A stretch of 64,000 nucleotides of DNA from Mortierella alpina. Lineage: Eukaryota; Mortierellomycota; Mortierellomycetes; Mortierellales; Mortierellaceae. The notes beneath the pieces are model-generated. The model was not told the DNA's origin. It saw only the letters and a list, made by a program, of their open reading frames with translations, and did no database searches. Below are positions 31,859 through 42,744 of the stretch, piece by piece (position 1 is the stretch's first letter; each line of letters begins with the position of its first letter). The translations under genes were made by a program, and so were the position numbers. The stretch covers positions 1,922,001-1,986,000 of the forward strand of contig JANATF010000001.1 of NCBI GenBank assembly GCA_029449245.1. Reading direction: 5' to 3'.

Positions 31859-33756
31859 TCCAGAACTTGATCGCTGACACTCCTTCCCTTTCTCCTCTGG
31901 ACAAGGGGAGTGAGCAACCGCCAGAGTTAAGTTGTCACCCCACACACCGCAATAAAATTACGGTTGCACAACACAACAAATCCCTCGTTGAAACTCGTCC
32001 TTCGCTCGCTCCCCCTCACGCCGTGCTCCATACCTCGAACACTGACCCTACCCCTGATTCCCTGACCCCGATTCCTCAACCTCGCTACGACCCTCGCTAC
32101 GATCACCCCCTTCCCCCTAGGACGTCAGAGACAGTGACCCTGGTCCCACCTGTCTCTCTCGCATCGCTAGAATCCACCTACTCCAAAAGCAAACTGAAAC
32201 GTATGCGCAAGCGTACGGTTCGTCTACAATCCTTCACACAGACTGTTGCCGAGCGCACTCTACTCACATTCATCGGCTCCATCAATGGTCACCCCGCTCG
32301 CATCCTCATCGACGGAGGGGCTGAAGGCAATGTCATTAGCTCCTCCTTCCAACAACGACACTCTCTCCCCCGCCAAACCTGCTCACCTGTCCCCATCATC
32401 CTCCCCGACGGCTCCTCTTCCATCACCCAACACACCGTTCCCATCCAACTTGCCCGCGACGCCTATACTGACAATTTGCAACCCCTCCTCTACCCGCTCA
32501 AAAAATACGACCTCATCCTCGGAAAGCCCTGGCTCACCGAACTCAATCCTCACATCAACTGGCGCACCAACGACCTCCATTTCGACTTTCAGGGCACGAG
32601 CGTGCTTTGGACGTGTCGAGGGTTCGCTCCTTCATCCATCACCTCCAAGTCTCGCGGAATGCTCCTCAGTCACATGCACTTTCACGCTCTTACCGCTCAA
32701 CCTGGCAGCGAGGTCTACCTCGCCCTCGTGAAAATAGCAAAACACACTCAACCCTCCCCAGACATTCCTGCGGATGTTCAACCCCTTCTCAAGGAGTTTG
32801 GCGACGTCTTCCCCGACACACTCCCCGACGGCCTCCCTCCAGACAGAGGTGACGCTATGAAGATCGAAACCGACCCCAACGCTGACCCTCCGGTGCGACC
32901 TGTTATCCGCCTATCCATTGCGGAGCTGGATGAGCTCCGGAAACAGCTCGACGAGTTACTACGCAAAGGATTTATCAAGCCTAGCACATCGCCCTACGGT
33001 GCGCCGGTACTCTTCGTCAAGAAGAAAGACGGCTCTCTACGGTTGTGTGTAGACTATCGAGGCCTAAACCGTATCACGCGCAAAAACCGCCACCCATTGC
33101 CGCGCATCGACGAGCTTATCGATAGGTTCCGTGGAGCACGTTATTTCACCAAGCTCGATTTACTGTCTGGATACCATCAGCAACGCGTGTTTGAACCCCA
33201 TACTCACAAGACCGCGTTCCGTTGCCGCTATGGCCACTTCGAATTTAATGTTGTTCCATTCGGTCTCACTAACGCCCCAGCCTCGTTCTCCAACATGATG
33301 CTCAAAGTATTCAACCCGGTCCTTGACAAATGGGTCGTCATATATCTTGACGACCTACTGATATACTCCAAGACCAAGGCCGACCATCTCCGCCACTTAA
33401 GAAGCGTCCTATCCCTGCTCCGGAGCAACGGCCTCTACGTGAAATTGAGCAAGTGCTCGTTCATGCAAGAACAAACAGAATTCCTGGGCCACGTAATTTC
33501 CAAAGACGGCGTCCACACCAATGCCGGTCTCGTGAAGGCAATCACAGAGTGGCCGCGACCCAGCAAGCAAAAAGAGGTCCAGCAGTTTGTTGGTCTGGCC
33601 CAATTTTATCAGCAGTATATCGAAAATTTTGCTTCCATTGCTCTACCTCTGACAGCATTACTAGGAGAAGGCGTCCCTTTTTTCTGGGATGATGACACGG
33701 AACGCGCGTTTACTGATCTCAAAGACGCGATTAGCAAAGCGCCGGTTCTCAGGATC
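31859..33756 (+). pseudogene. Ty3/gypsy Pol, 5' part, cut by LTR element W
   Basis: Pol supplies protease, reverse transcriptase, RNase H and integrase. The frame is open directly after the Gag stop in the -1 frame, with no ATG needed near it (first codon used for display is TTG 31867). The protease-like segment is LTFIGSINGHPARILIDGGAEG, with D-G-G rather than the usual D-S/T-G. The reverse transcriptase has the finger SPYGAPVLFVKKKDGSLRL, FTKLDLLSGYHQ and the catalytic YLDDLLIYS. It breaks off after ISKAPVLRI at 33756, where W starts, before RNase H. Read into W, the frame runs about 75 codons of LTR sequence to 33987. Confidence 0.9.
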
Positions 33757-33969
33757 TGTGGTGTTTTATGCTGGTGTGGGGCTCAGGCACGTATGTACCT
33801 GAGTCGCATCTCCCTTTTTACTTCTACGATTATTAAGAGTTCCCGTGACCGGTGTCTGGAGGAGCTATATAAGTCCTCCAGATCCCTGTCCACAATAAAA
33901 CCCTCTCTTGTTCTCGTTGACTTCAGTTCCCCAGTTAGTATTGTAAGTTTACCCCTAGAGAATATCACA
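33757..33969 (+). mobile_element. LTR a: 5' LTR of W
   Basis: 213 bp, TGTGGTG...TATCACA, with TATATAAG at 33866-33873 and AATAAA at 33894-33899. The five bases before it are GGATC, in the gypsy pol. Sequence after it (TTTTTTCAACGTAC) is the internal start also seen next to LTRs c and e. Confidence 0.92.
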
Positions 33970-34714
33970 TTTTTTTCAACGTACTAAAGAGTCGGCATCC
34001 ATCCATTGCATCCATCTTCAAGTGTGTTTGATTTGCATCCATTGAGATTCTATCATCCATCTTCCACTGTTTGCAATTGGGACCTCTCCTTTGTCGTTTA
34101 TCATTGCTCAAGCAAGATCCAGAAAAAGACCCAATAGGCTTGTTCCTGTTGAATCCTGTTTCGAAGATCGAACTTGTGTGCTCTTTTGTGTATTGGCTGC
34201 ACATCACTGCGTGATCCGCTGTTCTTGGAAATATCCAGTGCGCCGTGTTCCAGTGTTGTTTTCAACCACCACAATTCTTTGCATTTGTTCTTGGTATTTA
34301 CCACGGCAAATCATTTTGATTGTTTGACGGTATCCACCGCCTGTAATTCATCATCCTCTCTGCTGATTGGCTAGTGCCATCAGCAAATCATTCTCTCTGT
34401 TGTCGGTTAGCTCCGCCAGAAAGTCTTAATTGTTGTCGTGTTGTTGAGTTCCAGCTACCGGAAAATTCTTCCTCAAGCAGCTGAGCTTCGACCGATAATT
34501 TTACTTGCAAAGTCATTTGACGCCAAGTATTCCTTGTGTGTGTTTCGACTATCACTTGGTGTGTTAGAGACAAGACCTATAGTAGGGAAGTCTCGTGTAA
34601 TCATCCTATAGACTGTAAGCTGTAGTGTTTGAGCATCGAAACTGTTGGCATAATAAAAGTCCAGTCTTGGTATCGCTTGAACCTCCTTTTTTCGCCTTTG
34701 CTTTTTATTACCGC
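33970..34714 (+). other. 5' untranslated leader of W
   Basis: A 745-bp non-coding leader between LTR a and the gag-pol ATG, nearly identical to those of X (50444-51188) and V (57533-58277). It should hold the primer-binding site and packaging signals; I could not match a specific tRNA. Confidence 0.7.
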
Positions 34715-37700
34715 ATGGCTTCTAACGATAGTGCCTCAGCTATTCCTGAGGACGTCGTAATGGCATCTGGTGATCCACCCTCAGCGCATACTGGGGAAGC
34801 TGATATGGACGTATGGTCTATCGATGCTTCGGATGACAAACTTTCCATGTTCCAGAAGTTGGAGAGGGAGGTCGAGGAAGCCAACAGGGATAAGCAGGAT
34901 GCTTTGAGTCGCTACATGGACACTAAAGTTGCCGTGCGCAAACTAAAGCAGCTCGACAGCAAGGATGCAACTCTCACTGATGCTCAACGTCGGCGTAATG
35001 CAGCTAAGCATGATGCGAAAGTGGAAGATGCCCAACGAGATCTCGACAATGCTGTTAGGGATTTCGACACGGTGCATCGACACTGGATGCAAATGCGACC
35101 GCAACCTCTCGATCATCAATATCGAGATGAGCAGCAGTCGCCGGCTTCGGACGTGCAGGACGCAGATGAAGCGTCAGGATCATTGGTCGCCCAATTTAAT
35201 TCGGCGAGCATCTGGCATTGCGACATCAGGCGCTGCTTGAAGGAAAAGGTTGTTCCTGTTTTCCAAAACAGCGAGAAGATTGACTTCTCGAGACTGATTC
35301 CTAAAAGCTTCCCTGACGAGCCAGAATTCAAGTTGAAATTGCAGGGCAAGGAAGACCTGGCAGCTTTGGAGATTGTGCGAGTGATCAACAGGTTTTTGCG
35401 AGAGTTCCGAGACTTTTATAAGTTGCATCTCGGCAGCCTGTTTGCGATCCTAGCAAGCCAGTACATGATGAAGGCCTTTAGAAAAGCCGGCATCGAGGTA
35501 CGCTTGTTGGAGGAGTCACTCGTGACAATGGGCAAGGACTTGACAACCCAAATGGAGGCCGTGCAGGAGGCAGATGGACCAGTGTATTTCGACTATACGT
35601 CGATTGACACTTGGTTTCCGATTGAGAAGTGTGTGCGCGAGCTATTTCGCGTTGACCTTCTTAAGTCGGAGGCTGTCAAGCAGGTTTTCGCCCTCGACAC
35701 TGCAACATTCACCGACGTCCACCTCTATGCGGGCAAAGTCGAATTGCTGATGGAAGCGTCAGGACTCAAGGACTCGGCTTACGAGACTCTAGTCATAGAG
35801 TCTTTGTTTGCTGGGTTGCCTGATGAGGGACAGAAGGCTATCACGGCAAAGTATCCAAAGATGGTTGAATTACCCAATGTCGCCGCCTTTTTGGATTGTG
35901 TCCGTGCTGACAGCACCCAATTTCCAGGTCGCAAGACTGATTGGGCCAAGTGGTTTAAAGCCCGATTCAAGTCCATTGAGATTGCGAGTCAGTCGGCCAC
36001 TCCGGTTGCTTTTGTGAAGAAGCCCATGATCCCGCAGCCTAACAAGGGCAAGCATCCTCGCAAGGATACTCGCCAGCCTTGTAGCAAGGAGAGGTGCACT
36101 TCCAGCACCCATGCTCCAGCCCAATGCTACGTATTGCATCCTGAACTGAGACCTCAGTTCAAGAAGCACAAGTCGTCTGCTCATGGCCATATCCGTTCGG
36201 TGTCGGCCATGCAGAAGGCGCCTGCTGTTATTGAACTGCAGCCTGTCCATGCCAAGCGTTTGGCCGCCATGACTCAAGAGGTCGATATGATCCGTAGTTC
36301 GAGCTTGGACACTATTTTAGCGGAGAAGATTAATGATGTTCATATCAATAAACATGCTGATGTTGCCCGCTATTTTGCTGAATTTGATCCTTATACACCA
36401 ACAAAGAGACTTTGTGCTTTCAGAGGTGCCCAAGAAGGTGATAATCGCATTTCGGTAAAGATATATGCCAATGGCAAAGAACTTACCGCTGTACTTGATT
36501 GTGGATCCACAGATTCGTATATCGATTTAGCCATTGCTAGAGAGATGGGAATCAAAGTAGCCAAGCTACCAGGACCAATTGAGTTAGGAGAAGCTGGAAT
36601 GAAAGCTGAAAACATGCTTACATGCGACAAAGTTGATCTTGTGTGTAATGACAGATCGGTTTCGTGTCAAATAAGTGTTATGAACATACCTTATTACGAT
36701 TTTATATCGGCATGGACTTGTTTCCTCGCTTTGGGTACTATGTCGGAGGTGTCCGCATGCCCAAACCGCCTCCTTTGACTGATATCTGGATCTATGATGA
36801 TGATAAACCATCTATCTTGCCAGATGCTGTTCCTGACACAGAAAACACGCCCGAGTTCTTAGCGGACAAGGCACATTTCCTGAAGGAACTGGAACCTGCA
36901 CTGGAGCGCAACTCTGCAATCGATCCCAAAAGCTATTGTGAGCTTGAGATCCTGAAAGTAGAGTTGAAATTGCCGGCAGACTGCGTAATTAATGTCAAAT
37001 CCAGGCCGTTCCATGCACATTCACAAGGTGCAGAGGTCGCACGTCAGATCAAACAATGGGGGGATGATGGTGTCATCGTCCTTGCGCCGAAAGGCAATCC
37101 CTATAATAACTCGCTGACGTTAGCAGCCAGAAGAGATATGGATGGTAAAGTGTTGAAGTACCGAGTGTGCCTAGACCCGAGAGTGCTGAACAAACAATTG
37201 TTAAAATCAGACACGTTCCCGTTGCCACTGATTCCAGATCTACTCAAAAAGGCTGCTGGTCATAAGTATTATTCTACCTTTGATCTGACGCAAGCGTACC
37301 ATCGACTGCCACTTTCAAAAGAAAGTCAGCCGTATACAGCTTTCACCTATGAAGGAAAACAGTACATGTTTGCAAGAGCTCCCTTTGGTTTGAAACCAAT
37401 GACGAGCATCTTTCAAAGAGGCATGTCTTACCTCCTCGGTGACCTCCAGTTCGCTGGCATCTATGTTGATGATACGGTTATTTTCTCTCATACGAAGGAG
37501 GATCATTTAGAGCAAGCAAAAATAATTGTGGACAGATTGACACAAGCGAAGCTCATCCTCAATCGTCAGAAATGTCATCTCTTTCATACAGAGATCATGT
37601 TGTTAGGATTTCTTGTTAACAAGGAAGGAAGGAGAATAAATCCTGAGAAGGTGGCCAACATTTCACAATGGGCCCCGCCTACCAACAACAAGGCAGTACA

Positions 37701-39906
37701 AAGATACATGGGAATGTTTAACTACTTCCGAGAGTACTTGCCGTTATATGGTCCTATTGCTGGTCCACTCGAATCTTTGCGCAATGCTAAAGGTCGCTTC
37801 GTACTGAATGATTTGCAGATGAAGTGCTTTGAGGGCATTAAAAAGCTATTTCCGTATGCTCCTATTTTGAAACAAGTAATCTGGAGACTGCATATGTATG
37901 TAGGAACGGATGCTTCGAATGAAGGGATTGCTGGTATGGCTTATCAGTTACCATTAGGCGAAAAAGACGATAGTAAGATTAATTATATCTCTTTCACTTC
38001 GCGTGCTTTGCGTGATCATGAGAAGCGGTATCCGGCTTATAAAAAGGAACTACTAGCAATCATCTTTACTTTAAAGAAGTTTCACTATTATTTGTGGGGC
38101 AGACGTTTTACCTTATTCACAGATCATAAGCCGTTGACCTTTCTGATGGATCAGAAATGTTTGTCAAACATAATGGCTGATTGGCGTGAAACTATCTTCA
38201 GCTATGACTTTGAAATCATTCATCGTCCTGGAATATTGAATGTGATCCCTGACACTTTATCCAGAGCGTTTCCTGAAGAATTATGGCCAGAAGATAAAAG
38301 GTCAGCTATCGTGAAGCATTCAAAGAGTAATGCTGCCATGTCCAGTGTGTCATCTGTTCCAGAGACAATTGATTCTGTAGACTTTGCTCTTCGAATGACT
38401 CCTGATAGCATAACATCTCCAGAAGGAGTGCAGTTGCCTGCATTGTCTTTCATGCATCAAATTCCTGATCCTGAGAGTTGGCACGTTCCTGAGAAATCTA
38501 GGCGAAGAGAGATTTTGAAGAAGACGCATTCCTTTGGTCATTTAGGGGTTACATCAATGGTGAACATGATCCATCAAGACAATAAAACGTGGCCCAGATT
38601 GAAAGAGGACTGTGTCCTCTGGGTTAAATCGTGTTCATCTTGTCAGCGGTACAATATCGCAAGAAAAGGCTATCACCCTTTAAAAGCCATTCACGCAGAA
38701 TTACCTGGTGAACACTTGGCTATAGACTTGGCGCAATTTCCGCTGAGCACTAATGGCTATGAATATGCATTATTAGTCGTTGATGTCTGTACTAGATTTG
38801 TATTTCTATTTGAGTTGAGAACCAAGGATGCTGCTTCAGTTAGTAAGCGCCTTTTCCGTCTCTTTTGTGATATCGGCTTTCCGAAAATCATCCAAAGTGA
38901 CAACGGGCTAGAGTTCGTCAACAGCATTATCAAAGAAATGACAAAGACACTTACAATTGATCATCGTCTGTCTACACCGTATCACCCTCGAGGTAACTGA
39001 GTAGCAGAGAGGCATATCAAGTCAATGAAGGACATTCTTCGTAAAAACATTGAAGCTAACCCCACTAATTGGGATGTGCACTTACCCATGGTTCAACTTC
39101 AAATGAACACGAGAATTGTCTCGCTTCATAACTCTACACCGTTCTCCTTGTTCTACGGTAGAGCGTTTCCTGGGATATCAAATTTCACAGCTGCGGACAG
39201 TCGATTGCTATCTGATGATGATTTAGAGAAAAGATTATTATACTTGACTCATTTGATATTTCCTGCACTTTCTGACATTAGTTCAGACAACCAAAAGAAA
39301 ATGATTGATAAATTCAACAACTCGCATACCATCCGTGAAATTCAACCTGGCGCATTTGTCATGGCGATCGATCCAGTTGCTGAAGGTGCTCTTGTTCCTA
39401 AAAAGGACGGCCCTTTTAAAGTAGTGAGACGAACGAGCTTTGGTGCTTATGAATTGCAAGACGCAACGGGTGACATTTTGCCTCGTCACTATGCTCCTGA
39501 GCAATTGAACGTAGTAACCCAAGACCTTGCGCAGCCCTCTGAGGAGAGCTACGAAGTTGAGTCGATTCTAGGACATAGCTTAGAAGACGGCCAATTGCTT
39601 TATAAGGTTCATTGGAAGGGATACTCGGAGAATGAAGACTCTTTCATCCCCTACGAACAGTTTGACTCGGACAAGTTAGTCCACCAATATTGGAAAGGAA
39701 TTAACAAGACGAATCCTCACGTAGTCGCGAAGCAGCACCGAAAGAAGCTGAAGACTCAGAAGGAAGAGTTGAAGAATCACCTTGCAACAAGCGTGACAGC
39801 TAGCACTAAGAGAAAGGCTCTTGCAGTCGCTTCAATTGCTCAAGCTGTCTCCGGCACTACGCATCGGGTCAGACGATCAGGTCGTGGTAATACGGAGAAG
39901 TTGTAG
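34715..39906 (+). pseudogene. W Gag-Pol with chromodomain, two lesions
   Basis: A single fused Gag-Pol frame starting MASNDSASAIPEDVV at 34715. Order: acidic coiled N-terminus, capsid-like region, knuckle CSKERCTSSTHAPAQC (CX4CX4HX4C), protease-like VLDCGSTDSY, reverse transcriptase with YVDDTVIFSH, RNase H (YVGTDASNEG), HHCC integrase finger ending CSSCQ, DDE core (AIDLAQF, QSDNGLEF, STPYHPRG), and a C-terminal chromodomain YKVHWKGYSENEDSF that in other Ty3 elements reads histone marks. Compared with X, a T is missing from the run at 36701-36704 (frameshift) and codon 38998-39000 is TGA where X has GGA. W cannot make a full product unaided. Confidence 0.92.
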
Positions 39907-40103
39907 TCGTTTTCAGGTTTGTGCAGGAGAGGGAATGGAGAAGAGAAGAGGCATGTACATTACAATTTTTGTAATTCTATTTTTGAACCGCGTAAAAAAT
40001 CATTTTGCGGGGGAGTGTGGGGCTTATTCCCATGTATACCACATTCTCACGCGCGCGTTGTTCACCATGAGGTTTTTTGGATTAAGGTTTGGACCTTACT
40101 TTC
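39907..40103 (+). other. 3' internal non-coding part of W, left half
   Basis: It follows the gag-pol stop, with a purine tract TTGCGGGGGAG and then TGTGGGGCTTATTCCC, which looks like the start of an LTR but is not the LTR in use. It ends at CTTTC (40099-40103), the left copy of the target duplication of X. Confidence 0.75.
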
Positions 40104-40314
40104 TGTGATATTCTCTAGGGGTAAACTTACAATACTAACTGGGGAACTGAAGTCAACGAGAACAAGGGGGTTTTATTGTGGACAGGGATCTGGAGGACTT
40201 ATATAGCTCCTCCAGACACCGGTCACGGGAACTCTTAATAATCGTAGAAGTAAAAAGGGACGTGCGACTCAGGTACATACGTGCCTGGGCCCCACACCAG
40301 CATAAAACACCACA
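40104..40314 (-). mobile_element. LTR b: 3' LTR of X
   Basis: 211 bp with TGTG/CACA ends. On the plus strand it is followed by GACTCCCCCCTCGAG, the complement of the purine tract that primes plus-strand synthesis. Confidence 0.92.
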
Positions 40315-40954
40315 GACTCCCCCCTCGAGATGAAATCCAGGGTTGCAGTGCTGTGATGTGGCAAGAAACGGTAGCAATTCGTTTCTAAAGTGCCAGGATA
40401 AAGGAAAAACCATACAAAGTGATGGGAAAAAAGAACCTTTTCCATATAGATAGAGGGATTAAAACCTCTGAGAGTGGGTAAAGCAGAGTGTACATCTCTT
40501 GCTTGAACCACTTGGGAAGGAAAACCGATGAAGAACGGGAAAGCCTTCTCACACCAGGATCAAAAATTAACCTGAGTTAGTCTGATGAGAACATGTCTCA
40601 TACTGCTGTACAGTGCGTCTGCAGACTGCAGCTGTCTAAAATGCCTAATATACGGTGGCTAGTGCTCAATGGCACGAGTTGACAAAAGACAACTCTTACT
40701 TGTCATGGAAAAACGCAATGCGGAAAAAAGACCAAAGACCAAGTGTGAATGAATGAGGAAAGTAAGGTCCAAACCTTAATCCAAAAAACCTCATGGTGAA
40801 CAACGCGCGCGTGAGAATGTGGTATACATGGGAATAAGCCCCACACTCCCCCGCAAAATGATTTTTTACGCGGTTCAAAAATAGAATTACAAAAATTGTA
40901 ATGTACATGCCTCTTCTCTTCTCCATTCCCTCTCCTGCACAAACCTGAAAACGA
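40315..40954 (-). other. 3' internal non-coding region of X
   Basis: 640 bp between the gag-pol stop and LTR b, collinear with W 39907-40103 plus 51400-51847. It holds an imperfect palindrome ATGAGAACATGTCTCAT near 40585 and the LTR-like TGTGGGGCTTATTCCC start. No coding frame. Confidence 0.75.
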
Positions 40955-41412
40955 CTACAACTTCTCCACATTACCACGACCAGATCGTCTGACCCGATGC
41001 GTAGTGCTGGAGACAGCTTGAGCAATTGAAGCGATTGCAGGAGCCTTTCTCTTAATGCTAGCTGTCACGCTTGTTGCAAGGTGATTCTTCAACTCTTCCT
41101 TCTGAGTCTTCAGCTTCTTTCGATGCTGCTTCGCGACTACGTGAGGATTCGTCTTGTTAATTCCTTTCCAATATTGGTGGACTAACTTGTCCGAGTCAAA
41201 CTGTTCGTAGGGGATGAAGGAGTCTTCATTCTCCGAGTATCCCTTCCAATGAACCTTATAAAGCAATTGGTCGTCTTCTAAGCTATGTCCTAGAATCGAC
41301 TCAACTTCGTAGCTCTCCTCAGAGGGCTGCGCCAGGTCTTGGGTTACTACGTTCAATTGCTCAGGAGCATAATGACGAGGCAAAATGTCACCCGTTGCGT
41401 CTTGCAATTCAT
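40955..41412 (-). CDS. C-terminal end of X Gag-Pol (chromodomain), separated by the DIRS insert
   Basis: Reading the minus strand, the frame resumes at ELQDATGDILPRHYAPEQ exactly where the upstream part (ending SFGAY at 45709) was cut, and contains the chromodomain YKVHWKGYSENEDSFIPYE and a basic tail RRSGRGNVEKL before the stop. Removing the DIRS insert restores one frame identical in layout to W. Confidence 0.9.
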
Positions 41413-41590
41413 GTATCAGCGTAGCCGAATAATATGAAGGCTTAAGCATATTATCCGACTACGGCGAGGACTCCATATGTGTAATCTTCTTTTAATGATG
41501 ATTGCTCGAAACCTCCAGAAATGAAATAAAGTGAAGCTAGACTGAACTATTTGTACTCGGTGGGAGCCCTACTGGAACTGCATCTTCGAC
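41413..41590. repeat. DIRS left terminal repeat
   Basis: The outer 65 bp (GTATCAGCGTAGCCG... to CTCCATATG) are specific to this end. From about 41478 to 41587 the sequence is the inverted copy of the right end (TGTAATCTTCTTTTAATG through GGGAGCCCTACTGGAAC). Confidence 0.88.
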
Positions 41591-41636
41591 TCGTGAGCGA
41601 CAACGAGGAAGGACTTGGGCGGGAAAAAGGGCGGGA

Positions 41637-41736
41637 CATATGGAGTCCTCGCCGTAGTCGGATAATATGCTTAAGCCTTCATATTATTCGGCTACGCTGA
41701 TACATTATCCAGCCTTTGGCGAGGACTCCATATGTG
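41637..41736. repeat. DIRS internal complementary region
   Basis: This is the reverse complement of the left terminus (CATATGGAG...GCTGATAC, to 41703) directly followed by that of the right terminus (ATTATCCAGCC...CCATATG, from 41704). It thus spells the end-to-end junction of the element, the template thought to help DIRS elements form circles. Confidence 0.9.
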
Positions 41737-41751
41737 GCTCCAGAGAACAAA

Positions 41752-42744
41752 TCAGGGCAGGACAGCGGTCGAAAAATTGGTGGCAGTGGTTCCACTCAAT
41801 CTGTAGAAGCTGTCGAACATCACAGACGACGACCAATTGGCTTGCACCACAATGTCGTCCTTGGGGGCACCGTTCTTGTACGCGGCTGAGGCACCGATGG
41901 CTCGCGCACGAGGACGGGTGGAGGAGGCAGGTCGCTCGAGGATATCAGTGATCGAGCCGATGTGCCTATTGATGGTGTCAGGACCGACTGCATTGAGAAG
42001 GTTGCGTCGGTCGCGCACCAACGGGCGGATGAGCACGTCCGGGTCCTTGCGGTGGGGCACAAGGTCATCTTCGGGTGGCAGGCGTGAGATGTATTCTCGT
42101 AGTGTTGCCACCGGGCATAAAGCGGCGTTCGGATGCGCTTGAATGGTAGTGAACTTGCGGATCCGTCCATGGCGGCGCTTCTCTTTTGGCAGGACCACTG
42201 GCAAAATCGCCACTTGCTGGGTCACACGAAAGTGCTCGTTTGCAATGTCAATGCAGGCAATGTCGTCACCACGAAACATTCCCACTACGGCCAAGAGCCA
42301 GCAAAGCTTGGTCGTGATCTGCTCTAAGGATAGCAGAGCGTTTTCTGGCAAGGCCTCCAAGTAACGAATCGCTGGGGAAAGGTCGAGGTCCAGTGCCTTA
42401 AAGTCGGTAATGGTGCGGGTCTGAAGCATCCGCATCGAGCTCTTGAACAGCTCTGTCTGAAATACCGACTGATCATCATAGAGTTGAATGATCTGCGATT
42501 TGTAGGTGGCCGTTGTCGACTCTGACCACTTGCCCAATGCCACTCCCGAAACCAAGAAGTTGAGAAGATTGGCGGCGCTTGGGGTGAGAGGATCGATATC
42601 TCGCGCCAGTGCCCACCGGATGTACTGAAGCTGAGATCCTGCGCGTTGATTCAAGGTGCGTTTGTGAGCCTTGTTGTTGTCCCACATGGCGATGACTGAG
42701 TTATCAGCGCCCATTGCCATCAACGCCTGCCGCTTACGCTCCAT
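41752..42744 (-). CDS. DIRS tyrosine recombinase
   Basis: This enzyme integrates the circular DIRS intermediate without target duplication. The conserved part from about ATG 42744 (MERKRQALMAMGADN) is 330 residues, but the frame is open far upstream (to 45606), overlapping RT and gag. It has a core-binding N-terminal domain (YKSQIIQLYDDQ), the first catalytic arginine in GMFRGDDIACI, a basic strand pair LPKEKRRHGRIRK, and the C-terminal box RARAIGASAAYKNGAP with the nucleophile tyrosine in MFDSFYRLSG. It ends at 41752, close to the internal complementary region. The start overlaps the RT end by about 25 bp; how it is translated is unknown. Confidence 0.85.
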   Translation of the reverse strand: MERKRQALMAMGADNSVIAMWDNNKAHKRTLNQRAGSQLQYIRWALARDIDPLTPSAANLLNFLVSGVALGKWSESTTATYKSQIIQLYDDQSVFQTELFKSSMRMLQTRTITDFKALDLDLSPAIRYLEALPENALLSLEQITTKLCWLLAVVGMFRGDDIACIDIANEHFRVTQQVAILPVVLPKEKRRHGRIRKFTTIQAHPNAALCPVATLREYISRLPPEDDLVPHRKDPDVLIRPLVRDRRNLLNAVGPDTINRHIGSITDILERPASSTRPRARAIGASAAYKNGAPKDDIVVQANWSSSVMFDSFYRLSGTTATNFSTAVLP

